From Paraburkholderia sp. SG-MS1 (GTDB taxonomy: Bacteria; Pseudomonadota; Gammaproteobacteria; Burkholderiales; Burkholderiaceae), in assembly GCF_012275575.1 (NCBI RefSeq), contig NZ_NPIH01000219.1, forward strand, positions 1 through 43,517: a stretch of DNA of 43,517 bases, given 5' to 3'. The notes under the pieces were generated by a model. It was not told the origin of the DNA and searched no databases. It worked only from the letters and a program-made list of their open reading frames with translations. Made by a program: the position numbers and the translations under genes. Shown here one piece after another: positions 10,117-22,061 of the stretch (position 1 is its first letter; every line of letters begins with the position of its first letter).

Positions 10117-10602
10117 TCAGCGATTTCTCCGATGCCGGGCCGCCATTCTCGCCAGCGCTTGCTGGAGCGGCGACGGCGCGAGCGACTCGGAGAGCGCATG
10201 CAGTGCGTCGGCGCGGGTCGGCGTCATGCGCGCCTGTTTGACCGGCGGGGGCGCTTGGACCGGCTGCGGCCGCACGCGAATTATCAGCGCATTGACGGGC
10301 CAGCCGCGCTGCTGCAGATCCGCCAGTAGCCGCGGCTCCAGATGCCGCAGCCGCGCGGCGAGCGCATTGTGCGCGGCAAAGAGGGCCAGCACGCCGTCCT
10401 TGATGAAGCCCGGTTCGACGCTCGTCGCCAGATAATCGGGCAGCAGCGCGCGCAGATCCTTTTCCAGCGCGGCAATCTGCTCGACGCCCGCACGCAGAGC
10501 CGCGAAGGCGTCCGTGCGATTGAGCACCTCGGCGACAGGCTGGGGGCGGCGCGCCTTGAACTGCTGGGGCGGCGGCCTTGAAAAGGACGGAAAACGGCTC
10601 AT
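10117..10602 (-). CDS. dciA: DciA-family protein (DUF721), replicative helicase operator/loader
   Basis: DUF721/DciA proteins are the ancestral loaders of the DnaB replicative helicase in bacteria that lack phage-derived DnaC/DnaI. The start is ATG at 10602; a longer frame reaching 10749 carries an Arg/Ser-rich stretch unlike the family. The 161-aa product begins MSRFPSFSRPPPQQF, has a central DUF721 region (about 20-105), and ends in a basic, Pro/Arg-rich tail. The location between lpxC and secA is the same as that of dciA in Pseudomonas, which supports the name. Weak primary sequence conservation is usual for this family. Confidence 0.82.
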   Translation of the reverse strand: MSRFPSFSRPPPQQFKARRPQPVAEVLNRTDAFAALRAGVEQIAALEKDLRALLPDYLATSVEPGFIKDGVLALFAAHNALAARLRHLEPRLLADLQQRGWPVNALIIRVRPQPVQAPPPVKQARMTPTRADALHALSESLAPSPLQQALARMAARHRRNR

Positions 10603-10768
10603 ATTTGACGGTAGCGGCGTGTTCGCACCCGATGTGCGTTCACGCTGCGATTGTACCGTGCGGGATGCCCGCGAGCCCGTCTCGATGCGCACTGTCAAAG
10701 GTCGCTGCGGCGGGCTTCGGATGCCTTGCCGCCGACGCGCCTCCGACACAGGCGCTGCCGGGGGCGCG

Positions 10769-10777
10769 TGCTAAAAT
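10769..10777 (+). promoter_or_regulatory. Possible extended -10 promoter for secA
   Basis: TGCTAAAAT fits the extended -10 pattern TGnTAAAAT and lies 116 bp upstream of the secA ATG, in the 290-bp gap between divergent dciA and secA. No good -35 is visible, which extended -10 promoters tolerate. Nothing else recognisable was seen in this gap. Confidence 0.4.
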
Positions 10778-10892
10778 GCCCGATTCGAATTCACTCTTGG
10801 ACTAAGCCGCCGAGGCCCTTCCGACCCCGGAGCGCACGTGCCCGAACAGCACGCCGCGACCCAGCCGAAGCCGCGACGCAGACACCGATCCG

Positions 10893-13709
<2,817 letters not shown>

Positions 13710-13717
13710 TGCCGAAA

Positions 13718-13749
13718 GCGGCGCGCTCCTGAGCGCGCCGCGTCGTTTT
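13718..13749 (+). terminator. Intrinsic terminator of secA
   Basis: An 11-bp perfect inverted repeat (GCGGCGCGCTC at 13718-13728 and its complement at 13731-13741) is followed by GTCG and TTTT, starting 9 bp after the secA stop. Confidence 0.8.
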
Positions 13750-13818
13750 GCGCAGTGCTTTGCTATTGATTTCGCGGTGGCCCGGCAACCTGCCCGAGCC
13801 ATCAGTTCCGTTTCCTTG

Positions 13819-13842
13819 ATGCCGGCGCCTGCCGGCATTTTC
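13819..13842 (+). terminator. Terminator-like hairpin just upstream of argJ
   Basis: ATGCCGGC-GCCT-GCCGGCAT stem-loop followed directly by TTTTC, ending only 18 bp before the argJ ATG. It comes after the secA terminator, so it is either a second terminator for secA or a leader element of argJ. The reverse-strand T-run is absent, so it would act only on rightward transcripts. Confidence 0.6.
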
Positions 13843-13859
13843 TTCGACAGGTCCCGACC

Positions 13860-15101
13860 ATGGCTGTCAATTTCCCCTCGATCGATCCCGCTCAACTCCA
13901 CCCCGTTGCCGGCGTTACGCTCGGCTGGGCCGAGGCGAACATCCGCAAGCCGAACCGTAAAGACGTGCTTGTCCTCTCCGTCGACGAAACTGCGACGGTG
14001 GGCGGTGTGTTCACGCAAAACCGTTTCTGCGCGGCACCCGTCACGGTGTGCCGTGAGAATCTTGAGCGCGTGCGCGCTGGTGGCAAGCCGATCCGCGCGC
14101 TGGTGATCAACACGGGCAACGCGAACGCGGGCACGGGTGAACCGGGTCTCGTGGCGGCGCGCGAAACGTGCGCCGAACTCGCGCGTCTCGCCGACATCGC
14201 ACCTGAACAGGTGCTGCCGTTTTCGACCGGCGTGATTCTCGAACCGCTGCCGGTTGGTCGTCTGAAGGCCGGTTTGCCGGCCGCGCTGGCCAACCGTAAG
14301 GAAGCGAACTGGTACGACGCCGCGCAGGCGATCATGACCACCGACACGCTGCCGAAAGCCGCCTCGCGCCAGGTCACGATCGACGGCCACACGGTCACGC
14401 TGACCGGCATCAGCAAGGGCGCCGGCATGATCAAGCCGAACATGGCGACCATGCTCGGCTTCCTCGCGTTCGACGCAGCGCTGGCGCAGCCGGTGCTGGA
14501 CGCGCTGGTCAAACATGTCGCGGACCGCTCGTTCAACTGCATCACGATCGATGGCGATACGTCGACCAACGATTCGTTCATCCTGATCGCGTCGGGCAAA
14601 TCGAGCCTGCCGGCGATCACGTCCACCGGTTCGCCCGCTTATGAAGCGCTGCGCGACGCGGTGACCGAAGTCGCCCAGACCCTCGCGCAACTGATCGTGC
14701 GCGACGGCGAAGGCGCGACCAAGTTCATGACCGTGCATGTCGAAGGCGGCTCGAGCGCCGGCGAATGCCGCCAGATCGCGTATGCGATCGGCCACTCGCC
14801 GCTCGTGAAGACAGCCTTCTATGCATCGGACCCGAACCTCGGCCGCATTCTGGCGGCCATCGGCTATGCCGGCGTGGACGATCTCGACGTCGGCAAGATC
14901 GATCTGTATCTGGACGACGTGCTGGTCGCGACTGCCGGCGGCCGCAACCCGGCCTACCGTGAAGAAGACGGCCAGCGCGTCATGAAGAAGAGCGAGATCG
15001 GCATTCGCGTCGTACTCGGCCGCGGCGATGCGCAAGCCACGATCTGGACTTGCGATCTGTCGCACGAGTACGTAAGCATTAACGCCGACTATCGCTCGTA
15101 A
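13860..15101 (+). CDS. argJ: Bifunctional ornithine acetyltransferase / N-acetylglutamate synthase ArgJ
   Basis: Ntn-hydrolase-fold enzyme that transfers the acetyl group from N-acetylornithine to glutamate, closing the acetyl cycle of arginine synthesis. In 413 residues the self-cleavage site KPNMATMLG is at 192-200, with Thr197 as the new N-terminal nucleophile of the beta chain; TGNANAGTG is at 85-93. Whether it also has acetyl-CoA-dependent activity cannot be read from sequence. The ribosome binding site is poor, and a terminator-like hairpin ends 18 bp before the start. The next gene begins 53 bp downstream. Confidence 0.96.
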   Translation: MAVNFPSIDPAQLHPVAGVTLGWAEANIRKPNRKDVLVLSVDETATVGGVFTQNRFCAAPVTVCRENLERVRAGGKPIRALVINTGNANAGTGEPGLVAARETCAELARLADIAPEQVLPFSTGVILEPLPVGRLKAGLPAALANRKEANWYDAAQAIMTTDTLPKAASRQVTIDGHTVTLTGISKGAGMIKPNMATMLGFLAFDAALAQPVLDALVKHVADRSFNCITIDGDTSTNDSFILIASGKSSLPAITSTGSPAYEALRDAVTEVAQTLAQLIVRDGEGATKFMTVHVEGGSSAGECRQIAYAIGHSPLVKTAFYASDPNLGRILAAIGYAGVDDLDVGKIDLYLDDVLVATAGGRNPAYREEDGQRVMKKSEIGIRVVLGRGDAQATIWTCDLSHEYVSINADYRS

Positions 15102-15154
15102 CCAGGTTCATTGCGCGGCCTGCCGCCGCGCAATAGGCCGCTTACTTCACCGTC

Positions 15155-16024
15155 ATGGACAAACTCGAACAGTTTTTGACCCGGGCCGAAGCCGTGCTCG
15201 TCCGTCTGGAGGCGATGCTTCCGCCCGCCGCGCCTGAGATCGACTGGTCGGCCGCGGTCGCTTTTCGCTGGCGCAAGCGCCAGGGGCGCGGCTACCTGCA
15301 GCCGGTGCCCGCTATCTCGTCGATCACGCTCGACGACTTGCAAAACATCGATCGCCAGAAAGGGCTGATCGAGCAGAACACGCGCCAGTTCGTGCACAAG
15401 CAGCCAGCCAATAACGTGCTGCTGACGGGCGCGCGCGGCACCGGCAAATCGTCGCTGATCAAGGCGTGCCTGAACGCGTACGCGAAAGACGGTCTCCGTC
15501 TGATCGAAGTGGACAAGGACGATCTGCACGATCTCGGCGATATCGTCGACCTGATCGCGAAGCGGCCGGAGCGCTTCGTGGTGTTCTGCGACGACCTGTC
15601 GTTCGAAGACGGCGAGTCCGGCTACAAGGCGCTGAAGGTCGCGCTCGACGGTTCGATCGCCGCCCAGTCGGACAATGTGCTGATCTATGCGACATCGAAC
15701 CGCCGTCATCTGTTGCCCGAGTACATGAGCGACAACGAGACGTACAAGCACACGTCCGACGGCGAGATTCATCCGGGTGAGCTGGTGGAAGAAAAGATTT
15801 CGCTGTCAGAGCGTTTTGGGCTGTGGGTCAGCTTCTATCCGTTCAAGCAGGATGACTACCTGTCAATCATTGGCCACTGGCTGCGGCATTTCGGTTGCGA
15901 CGACGCTGAAGTCGAGGCCGCGCGCGGCGACGCGCTGGTTTGGGCGCTCGAACGCGGCTCTCGCTCCGGACGCGTCGCGTGGCAATTCGCTCGCGACTGG
16001 TCCGGCCGGAAAAGCGCGGCATGA
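15155..16024 (+). CDS. DUF815-family P-loop ATPase
   Basis: AAA-type ATPase of the DUF815 family (289 aa). Walker A GARGTGKSS is at 92-100 and Walker B FVVFCDDLSF at 141-150, followed by a sensor-like ATSNRRHLLPE segment and an arginine-containing SGRVAWQF region near the C-terminus. The biological role of this family is not established. It overlaps the following Nudix gene by 4 bp (ATGA), implying coupled translation, and lies 53 bp behind argJ. The N-terminal 80 residues form a helical segment without a recognisable domain. Confidence 0.88.
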   Translation: MDKLEQFLTRAEAVLVRLEAMLPPAAPEIDWSAAVAFRWRKRQGRGYLQPVPAISSITLDDLQNIDRQKGLIEQNTRQFVHKQPANNVLLTGARGTGKSSLIKACLNAYAKDGLRLIEVDKDDLHDLGDIVDLIAKRPERFVVFCDDLSFEDGESGYKALKVALDGSIAAQSDNVLIYATSNRRHLLPEYMSDNETYKHTSDGEIHPGELVEEKISLSERFGLWVSFYPFKQDDYLSIIGHWLRHFGCDDAEVEAARGDALVWALERGSRSGRVAWQFARDWSGRKSAA

Positions 16025-16443
16025 GCGACGCGCAAAAGAATGCCGCGGGCCGTCCGGTGACGGAAGTCGCCGTCGGCGTGCTGATTCAGCCGGACGGGCG
16101 CTATCTGCTGGCGCAGCGTCCGGCGGGCAAACCGTATGAGGGCTACTGGGAGTTTCCGGGCGGCAAGCTGGAGGCGGGCGAGTCGGTCGAGGCCGCGCTT
16201 GCGCGCGAGCTGCACGAGGAATTGGGGATCGACGTAGAGGCAAGCCATCTCTGGCATACGCTCGAACACGATTACCCCCACGCCTACGTGCGGCTCTTCT
16301 TCTGCAAGGTGACGCGGTGGTCCGGCGAGCCGCACGGCCGCGAAGGCCAGGCGTTCGTCTGGCAGGCGTTGCCTGCCGACGTCGCGCCGCTGTTGCCGGC
16401 GACCATTCCGGTACTCGAATGGCTCGCGGCGGAAAAGAACTGA
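16021..16443 (+). CDS. mutT: MutT-type Nudix hydrolase (8-oxo-dGTP diphosphatase)
   Basis: Sanitises the nucleotide pool by hydrolysing 8-oxo-dGTP, most likely. The start is ATG 16021, overlapping the stop of the ATPase gene; a longer frame runs back into that gene and is rejected. The 140-aa protein has a full Nudix box between residues 48 and 70 (GGKLEAGES, then REL-EELGI) and the W-E-FPGGK approach typical of MutT. There is no fused thiamine phosphate synthase domain. Substrate specificity is inferred from family resemblance. Confidence 0.85.
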   Translation: MSDAQKNAAGRPVTEVAVGVLIQPDGRYLLAQRPAGKPYEGYWEFPGGKLEAGESVEAALARELHEELGIDVEASHLWHTLEHDYPHAYVRLFFCKVTRWSGEPHGREGQAFVWQALPADVAPLLPATIPVLEWLAAEKN

Positions 16444-16457
16444 TAGACGGAAGCGTA

Positions 16458-16487
16458 CGGCGGGCGCAGTGCTAGCAGCGTCCGCCG
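16458..16487. other. Hairpin between convergent mutT and yacG
   Basis: CGGCGGGCGC at 16458-16467 pairs over ten positions (one G-T wobble) with 16478-16487, enclosing AGTGCTAGCA. It sits 14 bp after the mutT stop and 16 bp before the end of yacG on the other strand. No T-run flanks it, so it is a candidate 3'-end structure rather than a clear intrinsic terminator. Confidence 0.5.
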
Positions 16488-16502
16488 ACACAGCGAGCCC
16501 GC

Positions 16503-16700
16503 TCAATGCGGGTGGTAGTCCCCGCCGGGTGTCTCATCCGACGACGCTTCCTGATCGGTTCCACCGATCTTGTACTTCTCAGCGGCCCAGGCGCCGAGAT
16601 CGATCTGCTTGCAGCGATCGGAGCAGAACGGACGGTAGCGGCTTTCAGGGGTCCAACGGACATCCTTGCCGCAAGTGGGGCATTTGACGACGGTAGGCAT
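16503..16700 (-). CDS. yacG: DNA gyrase inhibitor / zinc-binding protein YacG
   Basis: 65-aa zinc-finger protein; in E. coli YacG binds GyrB and inhibits gyrase. Zinc ligands are visible as Cys7, Cys10, Cys26 and Cys30 (CPTC and CSDRC), followed by the conserved DLGAWA segment and an acidic, His-containing tail. Downstream of zapD in the same orientation, in the order coaE-zapD-yacG that is widespread in proteobacteria. Confidence 0.92.
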   Translation of the reverse strand: MPTVVKCPTCGKDVRWTPESRYRPFCSDRCKQIDLGAWAAEKYKIGGTDQEASSDETPGGDYHPH

Positions 16701-16825
16701 ACGGTCAGGCAGTCAATCGCAAACGGAACAAGTAACGAATATAGGGGCATTTTGTGCCACTTTAAAGGCGCATCCCTCTATCCGGATCTGGCGGGCGAAC
16801 GTCGCGCGGCAGGTTGCGGGCCTGT

Positions 16826-17652
<827 letters not shown>

Positions 17653-17660
17653 TCACGCAC

Positions 17661-17718
17661 TTTTTGAGCGCGCTTTCGCAACTTTTTTCACGTGTTTTGG
17701 GCGCTTTCCGCGTGCTTT
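17661..17718. other. Helically phased A/T-tracts (predicted curved DNA)
   Basis: Six T-tracts on the plus strand are centred near 17663, 17675, 17685, 17696, 17706 and 17717, spaced by 9.5-12 bp with a mean of about 10.8 bp. Such phasing produces intrinsic curvature. The tracts lie directly upstream of the inferred zapD promoter, in the 239-bp gap before coaE. Two further T-runs occur at 17771-17774 and 17791-17795. Confidence 0.6.
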
Positions 17719-17820
17719 GGCTTGCACGCTGCCGCAAAGTTCAACGAGAAGGGCATGCAGCGGCGCGCGGTTTTCATGTGTCGTGCGCGCTTTTTGCTTC
17801 GCCGATGGTACGGTTTCGGC

Positions 17821-18423
17821 TCATGCGTCCGCGAGGGACAGATATGCGCGATGCTGCTTGTCGACTTGCGCCTTCAGCGCGCTGAGCGGCGCATTGTCAT
17901 TGTCGATCACGTCGTCGGCTGCTGCGAGGCGTGCTTCGCGCGTGGCCTGACGGGCGATGATCGCCAGGACCTGGTCGCGACTGAAGCCGTTGCGGCACAT
18001 GACGCGGGCGATCTGCGTCTCGACGCTGCAATCGACGGTCAGCACACGATTCGCGCGATGCTTCCAGCTCCCCGACTCGACCAGCAGCGGCACCACAACG
18101 ATCACGTAAGGGCCCTGCGCTTCACGCTGCTCGCGCCTCGTCTCCGCACGAATCAACGGATGCGTGATGGCTTCGAGACGTTTGCGGGCGCCCTCGTCGC
18201 TGAATACGAGTTCCCGCATGCGCGCGCGGTCGAGTGAGCCGTCGGCGGCGACGAACGCGGCGCCGAATTCCGCCGCAATCGGCGGCATCGCGATGCCGTG
18301 CGGCGCGGTGATGCGATGCGCGATCAGGTCCGTGTCGACGAGCGGCACGCCGTGCGCGGCGAACAGATCGGCGACGGTCGATTTACCACTGCCGATGCCG
18401 CCGGTGAGTCCTACGACAAACAT
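17821..18423 (-). CDS. coaE: Dephospho-CoA kinase CoaE
   Basis: Phosphorylates the 3'-hydroxyl of dephospho-CoA in the last step of coenzyme A synthesis. In 200 residues it has the P-loop GGIGSGKS at 8-15, the DTDLIAHR segment at about 30-37 that binds the acceptor substrate, and the lid region containing R-RM--R. The start ATG 18423 is 3 bp after the pilD stop, so the two are almost certainly co-transcribed, in the pilD-coaE-zapD-yacG order common in beta- and gammaproteobacteria. Confidence 0.96.
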   Translation of the reverse strand: MFVVGLTGGIGSGKSTVADLFAAHGVPLVDTDLIAHRITAPHGIAMPPIAAEFGAAFVAADGSLDRARMRELVFSDEGARKRLEAITHPLIRAETRREQREAQGPYVIVVVPLLVESGSWKHRANRVLTVDCSVETQIARVMCRNGFSRDQVLAIIARQATREARLAAADDVIDNDNAPLSALKAQVDKQHRAYLSLADA

Positions 18424-18426
18424 GCT

Positions 18427-19368
18427 TCAGCCTCCCAGAGCCAGATAGAGCGGTGTGCCGAGAAACAGCGTAAGCGCGCCACCCGCTGCGAGAAACGGCC
18501 CGAACGGCAGCGGCTCTTCGAAGCGCATGCGGCCGCGCCACGTCGCCGCGAGCCCGACCACTGCGCCCGTCACCGCCGCGATCAGCACGATCTGCGGCAG
18601 GGCGGCCCAGCCGAGCCACGCGCCGAGCGCCGCGAGCAGCTTGAAATCACCGTAGCCCATCCCTTCGACGCCGCGCACCAGCCGGAACAGCCAATGCACG
18701 GCCCACAGCACAAGGTAACCGAAGATGGCGCCGAGCACCGCATCGTGCAGGCTCGCAAACATGCCGTTGAAATTGACGATGAGGCCTGTCCACAGAAGCG
18801 GCAGCGTCATCGAATCGGGCAGCAGATGCGTGTCGATGTCGATCGCGCTCATCGCGAGCAGCGCCGCGCACAAGCCGAAGGCGGCGAGCGCCGTAATCGT
18901 CGGGCCGAACAGCGCGAGGGCGCCCGCCGCGAACGCGGCGCTGGCAATTTCGAGCAGTGGATAGCGCAGGCTCACGTGTGCGTCGCAGGCGGAGCAGCGC
19001 CCGCGCAGCAGCACATAGCTCAGCACCGGCAGATTCTCCCACGCGCGCAGCACGTGCCCGCAATGCGGACACGCACTACGCGGCACCCACAGGTTATAGC
19101 GCGCAGGCAGGCCGTCTTCGGGCGGCGGCTGGTCACTGGCGTCGCTGATTTCCGCATGCCACGCACGTTCCAGCATGATCGGCAGCCGATGCACGACCAC
19201 GTTCAGGAAGCTGCCGATCACGAGGCCGAACGCGATCGCCAACGCCATCTGCAGACCGGCGGGCAAGCTGCCGAACGCGACGCCGAAATCGGTCGCGACG
19301 TGGCTGGGCAGCAAGCCCGAGAGCAGACTGGAAGAAGTTTCTGACACGAGTGGAAAAGGCGCCTGCAT
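18427..19368 (-). CDS. pilD: Prepilin peptidase / N-methyltransferase PilD
   Basis: Integral-membrane aspartic protease that cleaves type IV prepilin leader peptides and methylates the new N-terminus; it also serves type II secretion pseudopilins. The 313-aa protein has the cytoplasmic four-cysteine motif (Cys100, Cys103, Cys125, Cys128), catalytic Asp in the DIDTHLLPD segment and in the GYGDFKLL (GxGD) motif, and about eight membrane helices. It follows pilC by 28 bp. No prepilin gene is in the window, so its substrates are encoded elsewhere. Confidence 0.95.
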   Translation of the reverse strand: MQAPFPLVSETSSSLLSGLLPSHVATDFGVAFGSLPAGLQMALAIAFGLVIGSFLNVVVHRLPIMLERAWHAEISDASDQPPPEDGLPARYNLWVPRSACPHCGHVLRAWENLPVLSYVLLRGRCSACDAHVSLRYPLLEIASAAFAAGALALFGPTITALAAFGLCAALLAMSAIDIDTHLLPDSMTLPLLWTGLIVNFNGMFASLHDAVLGAIFGYLVLWAVHWLFRLVRGVEGMGYGDFKLLAALGAWLGWAALPQIVLIAAVTGAVVGLAATWRGRMRFEEPLPFGPFLAAGGALTLFLGTPLYLALGG

Positions 19369-19396
19369 GGGTAAGGGATGGGATTCGGCTGCGATC

Positions 19397-20626
19397 CTAC
19401 ACCACGTTGCCGAGTTGAATAATGGGAAGATACATCGCGATCACGAGGCCGCCGACCAGCGTCCCCAGCACGATGATCACAAGCGGCTCGCACAGGCTCG
19501 ACAGCGTGCCGATTTTCTCGTCTACCTGACGATCCGCGAGCGACGCCACGTCGATCAGCATGGTGTCGAGCGCGCCGGACTCCTCGGCTACTGCCACCGG
19601 CTGCACGACCTCGGGCGGAAAGCAGCGTGCCGCGCGCATGGCCTTCGCAAGTCGCTCGCCGCGCCGCAGCCGTGCGGCGATGTCGAGCGTGGCCCGGTCG
19701 AAGAAAGCGTTGCCGGTCGCGTGAGTCAATGAATCGAACGCGTCGGCGAGGGGTGTGCCTGCCGATAGCAAGGTGCCGAGCGCGCGGCTCCAACGTGCCG
19801 CACACAGCGTACGCAGCAACGGCCCGACGACCGGCATTCTCAGCGACAGACGTGCGAACCGGATGCGGGCAACTTCGGAACGTCGTAGCAGGAAAGTCAC
19901 AGCTGAAGTCAACACGAAGATCAACGCGATGACGGGCAAGCTCCAGCGCGCCGCGCCCGACGACAACGCGAGCACGAACTGTGTCGGTGCGGGCAGTTTC
20001 GCGCCGAAGCCGTCGAAGATCTGTTTGAAGGTCGGCACGACCCACACCAGCAAGGCAGCGGTGATCGCCGTGGCCAGCAGCAGGATCGCGACCGGATAGG
20101 TCAGTGCCGCGCGCACTTTCGCGCGCTGCGCGGCGGAGCGCTCGCGGTCATCGGCGATTCTCGCGAGGACGGCGGCAAGCGCGCCGGCCGCCTCGCCGAC
20201 TTCGACGAGTTGACAGTACAGCGCATTGAATTGCACCGGGTGCCGCTGCAACGCCCCGGAAAAGCGCAGGCCCGCGGTGATGTCGCGCGCCAGTGTGCCG
20301 ATGATCCGCGGCATGCCCTGACGGTTCGAGACGTGCCCTTGCGCCAACAATTCCAGCGCCGGCGCGAGTGGCAAACCGGCACGCAGCAGACTGGCGAGTT
20401 GTCGGGTGAATAGCGTGACGTCCGCGGCGCGCGCCTTGGGGCGCGGCGCCGCTCCATGTGCGGCGAGTTCGATGATGAACAGATCTTCGCGCTTGAGCAT
20501 GGCGCGAGCCGTGCCCGCGTCCGGCGCGATCAGCGTGCCGTTCTTGTGTAGGCCGGCGACGTTGACGCCGCGCCACCTGAAGCGTGTGTCGGCCGCAGGA
20601 GGTGGATGGGTCGTGGCTGTGTTCAT
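19397..20626 (-). CDS. pilC: Type IV pilus inner-membrane platform protein PilC
   Basis: Polytopic T2SSF-family platform protein that connects the assembly ATPase with the pilus base. The 409-aa protein has an N-terminal soluble segment, then two repeated T2SSF domains (about 75-200 and 275-400) with hydrophobic helices near 175-195, 225-245 and 380-400, and the conserved EVGEAAGAL and EESGAL turns. It overlaps pilB by 4 bp (ATGA). The name PilC rather than GspF follows from the pilB-pilC-pilD order. Confidence 0.9.
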   Translation of the reverse strand: MNTATTHPPPAADTRFRWRGVNVAGLHKNGTLIAPDAGTARAMLKREDLFIIELAAHGAAPRPKARAADVTLFTRQLASLLRAGLPLAPALELLAQGHVSNRQGMPRIIGTLARDITAGLRFSGALQRHPVQFNALYCQLVEVGEAAGALAAVLARIADDRERSAAQRAKVRAALTYPVAILLLATAITAALLVWVVPTFKQIFDGFGAKLPAPTQFVLALSSGAARWSLPVIALIFVLTSAVTFLLRRSEVARIRFARLSLRMPVVGPLLRTLCAARWSRALGTLLSAGTPLADAFDSLTHATGNAFFDRATLDIAARLRRGERLAKAMRAARCFPPEVVQPVAVAEESGALDTMLIDVASLADRQVDEKIGTLSSLCEPLVIIVLGTLVGGLVIAMYLPIIQLGNVV

Positions 20627-21909
20627 GCGATTTCGGTGGCAGCCAGTGCTTCAGCGAGACTGGTGGTGCCGTCTCGTACACGTGCCAACGCCGCGTCGCG
20701 CAATGTGGCCACCTGTTCGGTTTGCGCGAGCCGTGCGAGTTCGTGCGTGCCGGCGCTCGCGACGATCAGTTCGCGCATCGCATCGGAGACCGGCATCACT
20801 TGATGGACTCCGACGCGGCCTCTGTAACCGATGCCGTGACAAGCCGCGCATCCGGTTGCCGCATACGGCTGCCAGCCGTCGAGCTGACGATCCTCGAAGC
20901 CAGCGGCCCGCAGCGCCGTCCCCGATTGCGGCGCCGGCGTACGGCACGCGACGCACAGACGCCGCACCAGCCGCTGTGCCGTCACCATTCGCAACGCTGC
21001 TGCGAGGTTGTACGGCTCGACGCCGATATCGATCAGGCGCGCGATCGCGGCAGGCGCATCGTTCGTGTGCAGGGTCGACAGAACGAGGTGGCCCGTTTGT
21101 GCGGCTTTCACGGCGACATCGGCGGTTTCATCGTCGCGAATTTCGCCGACCATAATCACATCGGGGTCCTGCCGAAGGAATGCGCGCAGCGCCACTGCGA
21201 AAGTGAGCCCGGCCTTTTCACGCACGCTGACCTGATTGATGCCTGCCAGCTGGATTTCCGCCGGGTCTTCCACCGAGCACAGATTGCGCGCCTCGCCGTT
21301 CAGCAGATTCAGGAAGCAGTACAGCGACAGCGTCTTGCCGCTGCCCGTCGGCCCCGTGACGAGCACGAGACCGTGCGGCGCGCGAATCGCGGCGTCGAGC
21401 GCCTCGCGTTGGCGCGAATCGAGCCCCAGCGAGTCGAGCGAAAGATCGGTGGGCAATGCGTCGAGCCGGCGTAAGACCAGCTTTTCGCCGAACAGCGTTG
21501 GCAACGAATTGACGCGATAGTCCTCGATCCGCCCGGGCGACGTCGCGATACGCAGGCGACCGTCCTGCGGCACGCGGCGCTCGGCGATGTCCATGCGCGC
21601 CAGCACCTTCACCCGCGTAATGAAAGCGTCGCGCAAATGAGCGGGCGGCTGCGGGATCTCATGCAGCACGCCGTCGATCCGCAATCGCACGCGCCAGCCG
21701 TGCTCGGCCGGCTCGATGTGAAGGTCCGACGCGTTGCGCCGGGTCGCTTCCTGCAATGTGTCGGTCAACAGACGTACGGCAGGCGCGTTGTCGGGATCGC
21801 TGAGCTGGACCGCGCCAGCTTCGGTGGCGAATGGAGTGCGCGGCGTGCGGTCGTTATCGAAAGCGGTGGGCCGCGGCGACGTTGCCGCAACCTGAAAAGA
21901 TGCTTGCAT
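20623..21909 (-). CDS. pilB: Type IV pilus assembly ATPase, short PilB (GspE/PulE family)
   Basis: Hexameric ATPase that powers pilus extension. In 428 residues it contains the N2 domain (ASDLHIEP near 60-67), Walker A GPTGSGKT near 185-192, Asp box, the Walker B region DPDVIMVGEIRD, the His box and a zinc tetracysteine motif (CVAC, then CAAC) near 340-380. Compared with classical PilB/GspE (about 500-570 aa) the N-terminal MshEN (N1) domain is missing, replaced by about 40 non-conserved residues. It overlaps pilC by 4 bp. Confidence 0.88.
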   Translation of the reverse strand: MQASFQVAATSPRPTAFDNDRTPRTPFATEAGAVQLSDPDNAPAVRLLTDTLQEATRRNASDLHIEPAEHGWRVRLRIDGVLHEIPQPPAHLRDAFITRVKVLARMDIAERRVPQDGRLRIATSPGRIEDYRVNSLPTLFGEKLVLRRLDALPTDLSLDSLGLDSRQREALDAAIRAPHGLVLVTGPTGSGKTLSLYCFLNLLNGEARNLCSVEDPAEIQLAGINQVSVREKAGLTFAVALRAFLRQDPDVIMVGEIRDDETADVAVKAAQTGHLVLSTLHTNDAPAAIARLIDIGVEPYNLAAALRMVTAQRLVRRLCVACRTPAPQSGTALRAAGFEDRQLDGWQPYAATGCAACHGIGYRGRVGVHQVMPVSDAMRELIVASAGTHELARLAQTEQVATLRDAALARVRDGTTSLAEALAATEIA

Positions 21910-22061
21910 GGGAAACCGGTGATGAGCCGCCTGTAGAAGATGACGGCTTCATCTTCCGGTAACGCGGCTCGCGCCGCCATTCAGCCAAACGGCCAATGGC
22001 GCGCGCCGCAGGAGCGTGCGATGCTGCCTGCGGCACGTCGGACACGGCGCCATGAAGGACC

